NCBI GenBank assembly: GCA_018657495.1
Contig: JABHXA010000001.1
Location: 186,016 to 250,015, forward strand
Direction of reading: 5' to 3'
DNA: 64,000 nucleotides
DNA from: Fidelibacterota bacterium
Lineage (GTDB): Bacteria > Fidelibacterota > Marinisomatia > SCGC-AAA003-L08 > JACNLC01
The notes beneath the pieces are model-generated. The model ran no database searches. It worked only from the letters and a program-made list of their open reading frames with translations, and had not been told where the DNA came from. The position numbers were made by a program, and so were the translations under genes. Position 1 is the stretch's first letter, and the number at the start of each line of letters is the position of its first letter. Positions 9,277 to 19,480 of this stretch are shown here, one piece after another.

Positions 9277-10158
9277 ATGAGATTTTTAATCGCAGTAAAA
9301 GATACAAGTCCAGAATCTAAAAACAGGTTGAAAATTGGTGTTACAATTGCCAGCGGATTTTCTGCCGATTTATCGGTGTTATACATTGGGAAAAAATCCA
9401 GCTCAATCATTGAAGGGGACATTGCACTTACCCGATATTCACTTTCTGAATGGAATATTCATCATCCCGGTATAGAAGTTTTGATGTGGGCATTTGAATC
9501 CATCAAAGAATTTGGGTTTCTTCCGGCGGAAACGGCTGAGTTTGATCCATCCAATCTTATTGCAGAGTCGGGTCGAATTCGCATGGTGCTTCCACAATCT
9601 TCCGGAGAAAAAATTCACCTGATTCTCAGAGAAGGAGATCTCCTTAGTGAGCTTCACAAGGAAACGCAATATCGACCTTATGAATTATCTATTATTGGTG
9701 CCCCGGAAAATAATAGGATGACCCACAAATATATTCAATTTCTTGATACCAGCATATTTATTATAAAAAACTTTGACCCTTCATGGAATTACAAAATACT
9801 ATTATGCGTCGATGATTCAGCTGCTACCAAGAGGGCTATCATGTTCGGGGCAATAATTTCCCGGCAATTTAATGCACATATACATGCCATTACCGTCAGC
9901 AAAAATAAAACGTTCGGTAAAGGGTATAAAAATGCTTCCAGGTGGGTGGAAAAATATCTGCGAATGTTGAAACTGTCTTTTAACGTATCCATGATCACCG
10001 GTAATCCTACTGATGTGTTTTTACGGGAGGCAGGAGACAATCATATTATTGTAATGGGAAAAGCTTCAGGAAATGAATTTATCAAGTTTTTGAAGGGAAG
10101 CAAACCCATCCATACAGCCCAAAAAGCAAATAGTCCGATCTTGTTGGTAAAATCCTAA
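9277..10158 (+). CDS. Tandem-domain universal stress protein (UspA-like)
   Basis: This 293-residue protein has two alpha/beta Usp-like halves. The first begins MRFLIAVKDTSPESKNRL. The second begins YKILLCVDDSAATKRAIMFG near residue 171 and ends with IIVMGKASG ... SPILLVKS, the strand-and-glycine pattern of ATP-binding Usp proteins. The first half has weaker motifs and may not bind nucleotide. It lies 10 bases after an anion transporter, and Usp genes or domains are often paired with transporters, so it may modulate that protein. It is presumably cytosolic. Confidence 0.8.
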   Translation: MRFLIAVKDTSPESKNRLKIGVTIASGFSADLSVLYIGKKSSSIIEGDIALTRYSLSEWNIHHPGIEVLMWAFESIKEFGFLPAETAEFDPSNLIAESGRIRMVLPQSSGEKIHLILREGDLLSELHKETQYRPYELSIIGAPENNRMTHKYIQFLDTSIFIIKNFDPSWNYKILLCVDDSAATKRAIMFGAIISRQFNAHIHAITVSKNKTFGKGYKNASRWVEKYLRMLKLSFNVSMITGNPTDVFLREAGDNHIIVMGKASGNEFIKFLKGSKPIHTAQKANSPILLVKS

Positions 10159-10287
10159 ACTACATTTTTTACTGCTATTAACTCAAATGAAAGTGGATTG
10201 CCCGCTTTCACTGTGAACCAAAGTTATTATTGTGATAAGTAGATTATTCGAGAACGAGGATAATTATGCTTATAAAATTTATTTTTA

Positions 10288-10722
10288 TCACTTGTTTTGA
10301 TGAAAATGTATCCATGATTCTGATATTTCTTTTAGGATATCATCAGGGAATTTCTGCTGATATTTCTCAAACACTTCTCTTTCTTCAAACCTGACATGGG
10401 ATTCCAGTATTTCACCAAAAGTCCGAATCATATCCATATCAGGATTTGAGAGATTTACTAATGTTCTCAAATACTCATGCTCCTCTTTGATGCGGGACAC
10501 TTCATTATTAAGGTCGAGGGTCTCCAGCATGGGAATCAGGTATGCTTCCTCGAGATGAAAATGTTGATTAATTTTGTCTGAGAACTCTTTCCTAACATAA
10601 TCCCAAAGTGCATCCTTTGAAATTGGCTTTTCTTTTATTTTCCCTCTTTTACATCGGCGCGCCAATACTAAGGCTCCTTGATGATCATCTGACAAATCTC
10701 TGATTCCTGTAACTCTTTTCAT
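10288..10722 (-). CDS. Hemerythrin HHE cation-binding domain protein
   Basis: This 144-residue four-helix protein carries metal-ligand candidates in hemerythrin order: H14 (DDHQ), H54/H56 with E59 (HFHLEE), H82 (HEYL), and H109 with E113 (HVRFEE). Such HHE proteins bind a di-iron centre and sense or bind oxygen, nitric oxide or iron. The gene starts 15 bases after the stop of the amidinohydrolase gene on the same strand and is probably co-transcribed. DDAH-type enzymes touch nitric-oxide-related chemistry in animals, but linking the two here would be speculation. Confidence 0.85.
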   Translation of the reverse strand: MKRVTGIRDLSDDHQGALVLARRCKRGKIKEKPISKDALWDYVRKEFSDKINQHFHLEEAYLIPMLETLDLNNEVSRIKEEHEYLRTLVNLSNPDMDMIRTFGEILESHVRFEEREVFEKYQQKFPDDILKEISESWIHFHQNK

Positions 10723-10737
10723 AATTATCTTAATTTA

Positions 10738-11625
10738 TTATAATTCATTTGTGAGACAGTGAACGGCCCCACCGCTTAAACGGTATTGAGTTAATGGGAT
10801 TGTTATATGCATAATATCCAGAGATTTCAGCAATTCATCTACTTTTTTGGTATGAAATCGCGTCGGTCCAATAAGATAGCCGGGCATTGGCAGACAATTG
10901 ACGGCAAACTCACCTAATTCACTTTGGGTGCCAATGCCGTCAACAACGGATACATCCAGTAATATTATATTTTTTTTATCCGCTAAATTTTTCAATCTCT
11001 TTACTGAGTCGGGTGTTAATAACTCCAGACAGCCAATCATGGCGACCAGCTTTTTTTTCTTATCAAGAACAGGGGTAAAGACTGTATCCAGATGGAAGGC
11101 ATCGGTCTCGATGATCACTAATTCACCGACATTCAGTAATTCAGCTGTTTTCTCAGTGCCGGAGATATTGTTTCTGGATATCCCGCCAAATAATAAATTA
11201 TCTCCGGGACAGAAATAAAATTCTCCACCTTCTGAATAACTTGAAGATTTATCTGGTAATCTGTATGTTTTCAAACCCAGGGCTGATAAATAAACCTGCA
11301 TGATATCCGCTTCGATCTGCCTGTCTTTTTCTCTAAATTTAGAGATGACTACCTCGCCTCTCTGATTGCTGATAAACAAATCACGGACAAAAACAAAATC
11401 ATGTTTTCTCAAATCAAAATTATGCTGATCCAAAATATATGGGAAATCTACCTCCACCGTTTCAAATGGAAGTTTTTTGAAAAGTTGACTCAGCATATAT
11501 GATTCGATCTCTACCAGTTTCTGGTTAGGAGCTTGACCTTTCCTCATGGCAGGATTATTCACATACATGGGGGTTCCATGTCCCCACCATGGGTTATCAG
11601 GCAATTTTGAAATTAGGATTTTCAA
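10738..11625 (-). CDS. Amidinotransferase/DDAH-family hydrolase
   Basis: This 295-residue protein matches the guanidine-modifying (amidinotransferase) fold used by dimethylarginine dimethylaminohydrolase and arginine deiminase-like enzymes. The catalytic set is visible: FVRD with D82, SEGGEF around residues 131-136, FHLDTVF with H178, and the nucleophile C290 in the C-terminal GGAVHCLTN motif. Such enzymes hydrolyse a guanidinium group through a cysteine adduct, giving citrulline or ornithine-type products. The exact substrate cannot be told from sequence. It lies between DUF2797 and hemerythrin genes on the same strand. Confidence 0.88.
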   Translation of the reverse strand: MKILISKLPDNPWWGHGTPMYVNNPAMRKGQAPNQKLVEIESYMLSQLFKKLPFETVEVDFPYILDQHNFDLRKHDFVFVRDLFISNQRGEVVISKFREKDRQIEADIMQVYLSALGLKTYRLPDKSSSYSEGGEFYFCPGDNLLFGGISRNNISGTEKTAELLNVGELVIIETDAFHLDTVFTPVLDKKKKLVAMIGCLELLTPDSVKRLKNLADKKNIILLDVSVVDGIGTQSELGEFAVNCLPMPGYLIGPTRFHTKKVDELLKSLDIMHITIPLTQYRLSGGAVHCLTNEL

Positions 11626-11686
11626 TTGTACTCTCTTCTTTCGACCTTAAAGATTATTATTAATTTCAGCTAAAACGAATTCAAAT

Positions 11687-12484
11687 TTAAACATCAACTG
11701 AAATAAGGTATCCGTTATGCCGGCGAATATTTAGCACTGAACCATCATCAAAGATTAAGTACTGACCCTTGATCCCCCATAACACGCCATAAATTTCCCG
11801 ATGTTTATCAAAGTTCAGGCTTTTTATCTTTTCAGGATATTCATTCACAGGAAAATTCATATCAGTCACCTCATCATCTTTTGAAATATATGATTTTAAA
11901 TTGTCAGGGACAAATTCGACTAATCTCTGTTTTTCTGTAATTAGATTGATATCGCGAGGATATTCATTTTTCAACATTCTCTGCCAAATCGTTCGATCTG
12001 ATACTTGTTTTTTCAGCGCGACCTCTATTAATCCAGCCTCATATCGATTTGATGTCTGCGCCAATATTATGGCTTTACTTGCACCCTGATCTATCCAACG
12101 GGCTGGAATCTGTCCAGATCTTGTGACGCCAACTTTTAGACCGGATGTTAGAGAAAGATAAACATAATGATCAATAAGGCAATGATATTTAGCCCAGTCC
12201 ATATCCCTTGAAATACCATTGTGTGCTTCGCATAATTCCGGTCGCAGAATACATTCAGATGTTTCGGGAGCGCTGATCATGCAGGGGTAACAGTAACCCT
12301 GGGCAAAGGATTTATTTGTTTTCCGGCCGCATCCTATACAATAGATTTCACCATCCCATGACATACTGATATATTTGCCAATGAGGTCATTCATCAAGAT
12401 TTCATCCTCGCCAATTGGCAGTCTGTAAACTACTTGAGAATGGTTTTTTGATTCCATTTTTATGATTGTACCGGTGTATTTCAT
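11687..12484 (-). CDS. DUF2797 zinc-binding, GIY-YIG-like protein
   Basis: This 265-residue protein has an N-terminal zinc-binding region with cysteines at 49, 52, 65, 68, 78 and 85, then YVYLSLTSGLKVGVTRSG near residue 107, which resembles the first strands of GIY-YIG nuclease folds, followed by GASKAIILAQTSNRYEAGLIE with a possible catalytic-type glutamate. These features match the DUF2797 family, whose function is not established. The gene is divergent from topA (121 bases between starts) and precedes the amidinohydrolase gene by 61 bases. Confidence 0.8.
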   Translation of the reverse strand: MKYTGTIIKMESKNHSQVVYRLPIGEDEILMNDLIGKYISMSWDGEIYCIGCGRKTNKSFAQGYCYPCMISAPETSECILRPELCEAHNGISRDMDWAKYHCLIDHYVYLSLTSGLKVGVTRSGQIPARWIDQGASKAIILAQTSNRYEAGLIEVALKKQVSDRTIWQRMLKNEYPRDINLITEKQRLVEFVPDNLKSYISKDDEVTDMNFPVNEYPEKIKSLNFDKHREIYGVLWGIKGQYLIFDDGSVLNIRRHNGYLISVDV

Positions 12485-12605
12485 ACCCTGAAATTACGGG
12501 AAATCGTGATAAGATTCCATACTTAGATAGAATAAAAAATAATTGTCATAATAAAAATTAGCGTTTGGATGCATCGAATTCATTAGCAGTAAATTCGCCC
12601 CCAAT

Positions 12606-15107
12606 ATGAACACAAAATCAAATAATTTAATCATTGTCGAGTCTCCTTCCAAGGCTCGCACTCTTAAAAAATTCCTGGGAGACCAATATATTGTTGAAGC
12701 ATCTGTGGGACATGTGAGAGATCTTCCATCTAATGAGCTTGGCATTGATGTAGATAATGGGTTTACACCAAAGTACATCGTTTCAACCGATAAGAAGAAA
12801 GTTGTTTCGGCAATGAAAAAGGCTCTTGTTGGTGCCGAATCTATCTATCTCGCCACTGACCCTGATCGTGAAGGTGAAGCCATTGCCTGGCATCTTATCC
12901 AAATTCTAAAACCAAAAATCCCGGTAAAGCGATTGGTTTTTCATGAAATAACCAAATCAGCAATAAATGAAGCTTTTGACCATACCAGAGAAATTGATTC
13001 CAACCTGGTTAGCGCTCAGGAGACCCGAAGAATTTTAGACAGATTGTTTGGTTTCCAGGTATCGGAAAAGTTATGGTACAATATAAAAACACGCTTATCT
13101 GCTGGTAGAGTGCAAAGCCCGGCAATAAAAATTATTGTTGATCGTGAAAAATTACGAAGTGCTTTCATCAAAAATGAATATTGGCGCATCACTGGTAATT
13201 TCAATGGTAATAGTGAAGATTTCAGTACAATCTTAATAGAGATTGATGACAAGAAAATCGCCCGGGGAAAAGATTTTAATAAAACCACCGGTAAACTCAC
13301 CGGCTCTAATAAGGAAATCCTGACTAAAGAGTCGGCTGAAAAATATATCGGTGAATGGAAAACTCACGATTGGACAGTAAAATCAATCGTACACAAACCT
13401 GTGGTTTCCAATCCATCACCTCCATTTATCACCTCCACCCTACAGCAGGAAGGGGTGAGAAAACTTCGCCTTAGTTCCAGACAGGTAATGTCCACTGCTC
13501 AACGTCTCTATGAAGGTGGATTTATCACGTATATGCGAACCGATTCTGTAAACCTTTCCAGCGAGGCTATCGATGCAGCCAGAACTGCTATTGGTAATCA
13601 TTACGGAAATGAATATCTTCCGGAAAAACCTCGTTACTATAAGAATAAGGTGAAAAACGCTCAGGAAGCTCATGAAGCAATTCGTCCTGCAGGATCAAAT
13701 TTCAGATCCCCTGATGAACTTAGCAGTCAACTAAATGACCTGGAATTAAAATTATATTCAATGATTTGGAAACGAACCATTGCCAGTCAAATGGCTTCTG
13801 CCAAACTGCTGCAAACCACAGCCCATATCTGGGATAATCATGCCGTATTTGAAGCCAAAGGTAAAACAATTCGGTTTTATGGATATCTGAAAGCCTATGT
13901 CACCGGTTCAGATGACCGGAATGCGGCGCGGGATGATCAGGAATCTATTTTACCCGATATGACACAGAATCAATCGATCCTCTGCAATGATCTTATCCCT
14001 TCAGGACATTTCACCAAACCTGCACCTCGATATACTGAAGCTTCATTGGTTAAAGAAATGGAATCCAGGGGCATCGGGCGACCCTCCACTTATGCATCTA
14101 TAATGGAACTCATTCAAAAACGGGGGTATGCCAACAAGGTTAAAGGGGCATTGATTCCTACATTCACCGCTTATGCTGTTGTTCAGTTCCTTGAACGATA
14201 TTTTACTGATTTGGTTGATTTGGAATTTACTGCCCGGCTTGAAGATCAACTGGATAAAATATCTCGATCCGAAATGGATGCCAGTGAATTTCTAAGTCAG
14301 TATTATTTTGGCGGTGACGGTCACCCCGGATTAAAAGCAGAACTGGAGCTTGATTTTGACAAAGATGTATCAAGGCAAATTTTATCCTTGAAAGATCCGG
14401 ATGGAAATGAAATTTTACTGAAAATCGGTAGATATGGATTATATCTTCAAAGTAATGGCGAAAATCTTACTCTTGAAGATGATTTTGTTCCCGGCGATCT
14501 GACGCCTCAGTCTATTTCAGAAATGTTCAAGAAAAAAAATACTGCACCAGAAATTTTAGGCTCTTTCCCGGAAAATGGTGAAGATATTCACTTAATCAAC
14601 GGGCGATATGGATATTATCTAAAAGCTGGTGATAAAATGAAATCTCTCCTGCCCGGTATGACAGAAGATATGGTGACGCTTGAGGATGCAATTCAAATTT
14701 TATCACTGCCAAAAAGCCTGGGAAAGTGGAAAGATAATGAAGTAAAGGCTGATTTAGGTAGATACGGACCTTATATACGATGTGGAAAAGAAACACGAAA
14801 AGTTGCTCCTCCTGACAATATTATTGAAATCACACTGGAGCGTGCCGGCGAGTTATTAGATGCACCGGCAAAAAGGGCTGGCACGCAGGTTTTAAAAGTA
14901 CTTGGCACTGATCCTGCAACAAAAACAAATATTGAATTAAAAGATGGACGATATGGTGCTTATGTGACTGATGGGAAAATTAATGCGACAATTCCCAAGT
15001 CATTATCTGTTGATGATGTTACCCTTGAACAGGCTATCGAAATGATCAAAGTAAAAAAAGCAAAAGGGCCTGCAAAACACCGGTTCAAAAAGAAAAAGAA
15101 ATCTTAA
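12606..15107 (+). CDS. topA: DNA topoisomerase I
   Basis: This 833-residue type IA topoisomerase relaxes negative supercoils. It has an N-terminal Toprim domain (IIVESPSKARTL; ATDPDREGEAIAWH) and the active-site segment FITYMRTDSVNLS with the tyrosine at about residue 310. The C-terminus has no zinc fingers; instead there are several Topo_C repeats (GRYGLYLQ, GRYGYYLKAG, GRYGPYIRCG, GRYGAYVTDG) and a lysine-rich tail for DNA binding. The ATG has no visible Shine-Dalgarno sequence. It is followed 48 bases later by glyS on the same strand. Confidence 0.97.
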   Translation: MNTKSNNLIIVESPSKARTLKKFLGDQYIVEASVGHVRDLPSNELGIDVDNGFTPKYIVSTDKKKVVSAMKKALVGAESIYLATDPDREGEAIAWHLIQILKPKIPVKRLVFHEITKSAINEAFDHTREIDSNLVSAQETRRILDRLFGFQVSEKLWYNIKTRLSAGRVQSPAIKIIVDREKLRSAFIKNEYWRITGNFNGNSEDFSTILIEIDDKKIARGKDFNKTTGKLTGSNKEILTKESAEKYIGEWKTHDWTVKSIVHKPVVSNPSPPFITSTLQQEGVRKLRLSSRQVMSTAQRLYEGGFITYMRTDSVNLSSEAIDAARTAIGNHYGNEYLPEKPRYYKNKVKNAQEAHEAIRPAGSNFRSPDELSSQLNDLELKLYSMIWKRTIASQMASAKLLQTTAHIWDNHAVFEAKGKTIRFYGYLKAYVTGSDDRNAARDDQESILPDMTQNQSILCNDLIPSGHFTKPAPRYTEASLVKEMESRGIGRPSTYASIMELIQKRGYANKVKGALIPTFTAYAVVQFLERYFTDLVDLEFTARLEDQLDKISRSEMDASEFLSQYYFGGDGHPGLKAELELDFDKDVSRQILSLKDPDGNEILLKIGRYGLYLQSNGENLTLEDDFVPGDLTPQSISEMFKKKNTAPEILGSFPENGEDIHLINGRYGYYLKAGDKMKSLLPGMTEDMVTLEDAIQILSLPKSLGKWKDNEVKADLGRYGPYIRCGKETRKVAPPDNIIEITLERAGELLDAPAKRAGTQVLKVLGTDPATKTNIELKDGRYGAYVTDGKINATIPKSLSVDDVTLEQAIEMIKVKKAKGPAKHRFKKKKKS

Positions 15108-15155
15108 TTCGATTACTAATAAATTTATCAAAATTTTAGACAGGATAATCTCAAA

Positions 15156-16631
15156 ATGGCAAACATTAAAGCAGATGGAACCATATTAGAAACACTCACC
15201 TCTTTATCCAAACAAAGAGGATTTATATTTCAGAGCAGTGAAATATATGGCGGACTTGGAAGTACCTGGGATTACGGCCCCCTGGGTGTTGAGTTGAAGA
15301 GAAATATAAAAAATCGCTGGTGGCAGAACATGGTTACCTCAAGAGAGAATGTAGTGGGAATGGATGCCGCCATTCTTATGCATCCCAAAACCTGGGAAGC
15401 TAGCGGACATATTGAAAATTTTAACGATCCTCTTGTGGATAACAAAGAGACAAAAAAGCGCTATCGTCTGGATCATCTATTAGAAGACCAATCTGCTGAT
15501 GTCATCAACACATTGCTTGACACCCTCTTTGGAGATAATATTCCATCGTTTTCAGATGACGAGGAAACGTTTCAGGGTATAGTTGCAAAACTTGATCAAG
15601 AGGGAGTTCCCAGCGGACAGATCTTAGTCGATTCAGCTGTAATCGATCCGCATAATAAAAAAGTGGGAGAATGGACAGACTTGAGGCAGTTTAATCTCAT
15701 GTTTAAAACTCATGTTGGACCCGTTGCCGATACCAGTTCTGCGGTATATCTTCGACCAGAAACTGCCCAGGGGATTTTTGTTAATTTTGCCAACGTCCAG
15801 TCAACCTCGCGACAGAAATTACCATTTGGTATCGCCCAGCTTGGTAAAGCCTTTCGAAATGAAATCACTACGGGGAATTTTATTTTCAGGACCCGGGAAT
15901 TTGAGCAGATGGAGATGGAGTTTTTCTGTGCTCCGGAAGCTACATCCAAATGGCTGGAATACTGGTCAGCTGAAAGATTAGCATGGTTTAAATCACTTGG
16001 TGTATCTGAAGATAAATTACGTCTCAGACCACATGGCCCTGACGAACTTGCCCATTATTCATCGGCCTGTTATGATGTGGAATATAAATTTGATTTTGGA
16101 TGGTCCGAATTGGAAGGGATTGCCGATAGAGGGACCTTTGATCTTGGTAAACATCAGGAATTCAGCGGTAAACGACTTACTTATTTTGACCAGCCAAATA
16201 ATCAGCATATTCTTCCGGCGGTAGTAGAAACATCAGCAGGTGTGGACAGGGCCGTTCTTACCGTTTTAGCAGATGCGTTCTCTGAAGAAGAAGTCAATGG
16301 AGAAAAAAGAACCATTTTACGTTTTTCGCCTAAGTTGGCACCCATCACTGTCGCTGTTTTTCCACTGTTTAATAAACTTGGACAGCCTGAAATGGCTAAA
16401 AAAATTGTCGATGATCTTCGCGGTGATTATTCAGCGTTTTTTGACTCAGGTGGTTCTATTGGCAGAAGATATCGTCGACAGGATGAAGCAGGAACGCCAT
16501 TTGGTATTACAGTTGATCATCAGACCATGGAAGATAATACGGTCACGTTACGGGACCGCGATACGATGCAACAGGTGAGAATCTCTGTGGACCAGGTGAA
16601 GAAAGCCGTCAGCGATCGTATTTCAGGATAA
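15156..16631 (+). CDS. glyS: Glycyl-tRNA synthetase, single-chain class II type
   Basis: This 491-residue protein is the homodimeric (alpha2) glycyl-tRNA synthetase found in archaea, eukaryotes and many bacteria, rather than the two-subunit bacterial form. Diagnostic segments are RGFIFQSSEIYGGLGSTWDY at the start, the class II motif 2 region QLGKAFRNEITTGNFIFRTR, and a motif 3-like segment in VVETSAGVDRAVL. The C-terminal anticodon-binding domain begins around PITVAVFPL. AGGAT lies nine bases before the ATG. It converges with the kinase gene, with 16 bases between stops. Confidence 0.97.
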   Translation: MANIKADGTILETLTSLSKQRGFIFQSSEIYGGLGSTWDYGPLGVELKRNIKNRWWQNMVTSRENVVGMDAAILMHPKTWEASGHIENFNDPLVDNKETKKRYRLDHLLEDQSADVINTLLDTLFGDNIPSFSDDEETFQGIVAKLDQEGVPSGQILVDSAVIDPHNKKVGEWTDLRQFNLMFKTHVGPVADTSSAVYLRPETAQGIFVNFANVQSTSRQKLPFGIAQLGKAFRNEITTGNFIFRTREFEQMEMEFFCAPEATSKWLEYWSAERLAWFKSLGVSEDKLRLRPHGPDELAHYSSACYDVEYKFDFGWSELEGIADRGTFDLGKHQEFSGKRLTYFDQPNNQHILPAVVETSAGVDRAVLTVLADAFSEEEVNGEKRTILRFSPKLAPITVAVFPLFNKLGQPEMAKKIVDDLRGDYSAFFDSGGSIGRRYRRQDEAGTPFGITVDHQTMEDNTVTLRDRDTMQQVRISVDQVKKAVSDRISG

Positions 16632-16647
16632 TCACCAATACCCTTAA

Positions 16648-18114
16648 TCAATAATTAAATTCACTTTTACCGATAAATTCCCTAAGGATAGATATACCAG
16701 GGACTATTTCTTCTTCCAGGGGAATAAAGAACGATAGCAAAGTCTTTAAACGGTGGATTTGATCATCAAACCGATTCCCTTCTTCAATCAATTCTAACAG
16801 CGGTTTAACATCACCGGCCAAAACTGGTAATTCATATATAAGTGCAGAATTAAAAAAGAAATCGGCATTATCCTGATATGGGAAAATGTTTCGCTCTTCC
16901 CCAAGCCTAACAGAATGCCATCTTGAAATTGTTTCTGTTGGTGAATAATTCCTGAATTTATAATCTCGGACCATTCTTCTCAATAAGCGATTATCTGAGG
17001 TGGAAAACCGATGATCCGCATCAATATTCAATTGGGTAATCGCACTCACATATATTTTCGATACATTCCCGTCAGCAATATTATTTGTCAACAGTGGATT
17101 CAATCCATGTATACCCTCGAGTATAATAAAATCATTTTCTTTTAGCATTATTTCATCATTGGTTACACTTCCCCGGCCAGTCGTGAAATTATACTTTCTT
17201 CGATTAATAGCTTCACCATTTAACAGGCGCTGCAGATCGTCACATAACAATTCATTATTTAGAATTTCGAATGCTTCAAAATCCTGTTCACCGTTCTCAT
17301 CTACGGGAATATCATCCCTATCACAAAAATAATCATCCATGGACATCTGTTTGGTGGTAAAGCCGTTAACTCTAAGCTGAATGCTCAGCCTTTTTGCAAA
17401 TGAAGTTTTTCCGCTTGAAGAAGGACCGGCGATGGAAATCACCCGCGAAGTCGGGAATCGATTGCTAAGTTCGTCGGCAATATTACCAATTTTTTTTTCA
17501 TGTAATCCTTCCGCAACCCACATTAATTCTCGAATTGAATTATTTCTAACAGCCTCATTAAGATCACGAATACTTTCTATATTGAGAACATTCCCCCATT
17601 TTTCATATTCATCTATGATTTCAAATAAATGAGGATGATCATGAAAGTCAGGAATGCTGCCATGGTTTAATACCGAGGGAAAACGGATTAGCATGCCATG
17701 GTCGTAACTCATAAGCCTAAAATTAATTAGCTTTTTTTTATCTAAGCACATGGGTTCAAATCGATAATCGCTAAATCTTCCAAACCGAATAACCGGGATC
17801 TTCTCCACATCCCACTGGGTGATGATCTCTGTTTTATTTCTAAGCCCTATTTTTTTATAATCATTGAGCAGGGTAGGTTTGTCTACTTCATCTTCGATTA
17901 GAGGTGTATCATTTTCCAGCCAGGATTTTACTTTTTGCTCTAGAACGTCAGCTTCACCCTGGGTGATAGGCTCCCAATTATCGCGATGACAAAAATAGCC
18001 GTCAGCAAACGAATGTTCGACAACTAATTTTTTTCCCTGGTAAATAGTTCGATATGCTGCAGATAATAAAAAGGTCAGTGCTGCCTGCCTTGATGATAAT
18101 TCAAATATATTCAC
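16648..18114 (-). CDS. Uridine kinase-like nucleoside kinase with ThrRS-like N-terminal region
   Basis: This 488-residue protein has a P-loop kinase domain in its C-terminal half, with Walker A GPSSSGKT at residues 230-237 and a phosphoribulokinase/uridine-kinase core (MSMDDYFCDRDDIPVDENG; FIILEGIHGLNP). The first 200 residues resemble the second additional (editing-like) domain of threonyl-tRNA synthetase, as known for this two-part family. The expected activity is phosphorylation of a nucleoside such as uridine with ATP; substrate specificity is not settled by sequence. The gene is monocistronic as far as can be seen. Confidence 0.85.
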   Translation of the reverse strand: MNIFELSSRQAALTFLLSAAYRTIYQGKKLVVEHSFADGYFCHRDNWEPITQGEADVLEQKVKSWLENDTPLIEDEVDKPTLLNDYKKIGLRNKTEIITQWDVEKIPVIRFGRFSDYRFEPMCLDKKKLINFRLMSYDHGMLIRFPSVLNHGSIPDFHDHPHLFEIIDEYEKWGNVLNIESIRDLNEAVRNNSIRELMWVAEGLHEKKIGNIADELSNRFPTSRVISIAGPSSSGKTSFAKRLSIQLRVNGFTTKQMSMDDYFCDRDDIPVDENGEQDFEAFEILNNELLCDDLQRLLNGEAINRRKYNFTTGRGSVTNDEIMLKENDFIILEGIHGLNPLLTNNIADGNVSKIYVSAITQLNIDADHRFSTSDNRLLRRMVRDYKFRNYSPTETISRWHSVRLGEERNIFPYQDNADFFFNSALIYELPVLAGDVKPLLELIEEGNRFDDQIHRLKTLLSFFIPLEEEIVPGISILREFIGKSEFNY

Positions 18115-18199
18115 TTCAATCCTGTTTTTCGTAATTTTGTCAATAGGAAATACAATAATTTTCAGATACTTATAAGTGATAATTTAGAAAGAAGTCGAT

Positions 18200-19432
18200 A
18201 TGAATGAGATGAGAAAATATAACCCTGAAAGCGATAGTGAACATGTAAAGCGTATCTGGTTGGAATGCGGCTGGTTGGAACCTGACAAGGAATCCACCAT
18301 GGATTTATTCTTAAAAGGTCAGGATGTCTGGGTAACAGATATCAATAACGAAGCTGAATGTCTGGTCATTTCTTCGCCTGGCAGTATGCAGTATCTTGAT
18401 GAATCCTTATCTATGGCATGCATTACGGGAGTGACAACCAGTCGAATAGCTCGGAAGCAGGGTTTGGCGGGGAATATGACTGCAAACGTAATCGCCAATG
18501 CAGCTGATGATGGAGCAGCGGTCTGTACTCTTGGAATGTTTGAGCAGGGATATTATAATCAAATGGGGTTTGGTACAGGTGGTTATGAACATTTCATTTC
18601 GTTCGATCCAACACAATTAAAAATCAATCGTAAAACGGGAATCCCACGGCGGTTGTCTTCAAAAGATGCATCACTTATCCACGAATCGAGATTGAATAGA
18701 AAATTGAATCATGGTTATTGCAACCTGTTTCCTGAAAATATTACTGATGCTGAGATGCAATGGGGTGATAATACCTTTGGTCTTGGGTTTATCGATGAAA
18801 AAACTGGAAAATTGATCCATCATTTCTGTTGTACTGCAAAAAATGTCGAATCCGGACCTTATAACATCTGGTGGATGGTTTATCACAATGATGAAGAGTT
18901 TTTAGATTTATTGGCATTGATCAAGTCTTTAGGAGATCAGGTGAGATTGGTACGCTTAAAAGAACCGAGGGGTTTACAGTTTCAGGATTTGTTGAATACA
19001 CCATTTTCCTATCGGATGATTACTGAGAAATCACCTTTCGAACATCGGAATAAAGCCGTAGCATATTGGCAAATCAGAATTTGTGATTTGGAAAAGTGTA
19101 TCTCTGCTTTTTCAAGTGAATACGGACAATTACAATTTAATCTAAAGCTCTATGATCCTATTCAAAAATATATCGGGGATAATCAGGGATGGAATGGACT
19201 CACAGGAGATTATATTATTTCGTTGGGTAAAAGTTCGAATTGCAAAATGGGTGTTGATAATACCTTGCCATGCCTTGAAACAAATGTGAATGCCTTTTCC
19301 AGGTTGTGGTTGGGGACTGTACCTGCATCCGGGCTTCGGTTGACAGAGAAATTCAAATGTGATGATACTTTACTAAAATCTCTCGATTCAATATTCTGTT
19401 TACCCGAACCAACACCAGATTGGGATTTTTAA
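18200..19432 (+). CDS. Eis-like GNAT N-acetyltransferase
   Basis: This 410-residue protein has the architecture of Eis-type acetyltransferases: an N-terminal GNAT fold with the acetyl-CoA loop in GVTTSRIARKQGLAGNMTANV (about residues 77-97), a second GNAT-like middle domain and a C-terminal sterol-carrier-like region. Some family members acetylate aminoglycosides or other amines, but the natural substrate here is unknown. It is transcribed divergently from the nucleoside kinase and convergently with the SNase gene. Confidence 0.75.
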   Translation: MNEMRKYNPESDSEHVKRIWLECGWLEPDKESTMDLFLKGQDVWVTDINNEAECLVISSPGSMQYLDESLSMACITGVTTSRIARKQGLAGNMTANVIANAADDGAAVCTLGMFEQGYYNQMGFGTGGYEHFISFDPTQLKINRKTGIPRRLSSKDASLIHESRLNRKLNHGYCNLFPENITDAEMQWGDNTFGLGFIDEKTGKLIHHFCCTAKNVESGPYNIWWMVYHNDEEFLDLLALIKSLGDQVRLVRLKEPRGLQFQDLLNTPFSYRMITEKSPFEHRNKAVAYWQIRICDLEKCISAFSSEYGQLQFNLKLYDPIQKYIGDNQGWNGLTGDYIISLGKSSNCKMGVDNTLPCLETNVNAFSRLWLGTVPASGLRLTEKFKCDDTLLKSLDSIFCLPEPTPDWDF

Positions 19433-19480
19433 ATTCAGACACTATAATTTGACTAAATGATCTTTGATATGCCCATGTGA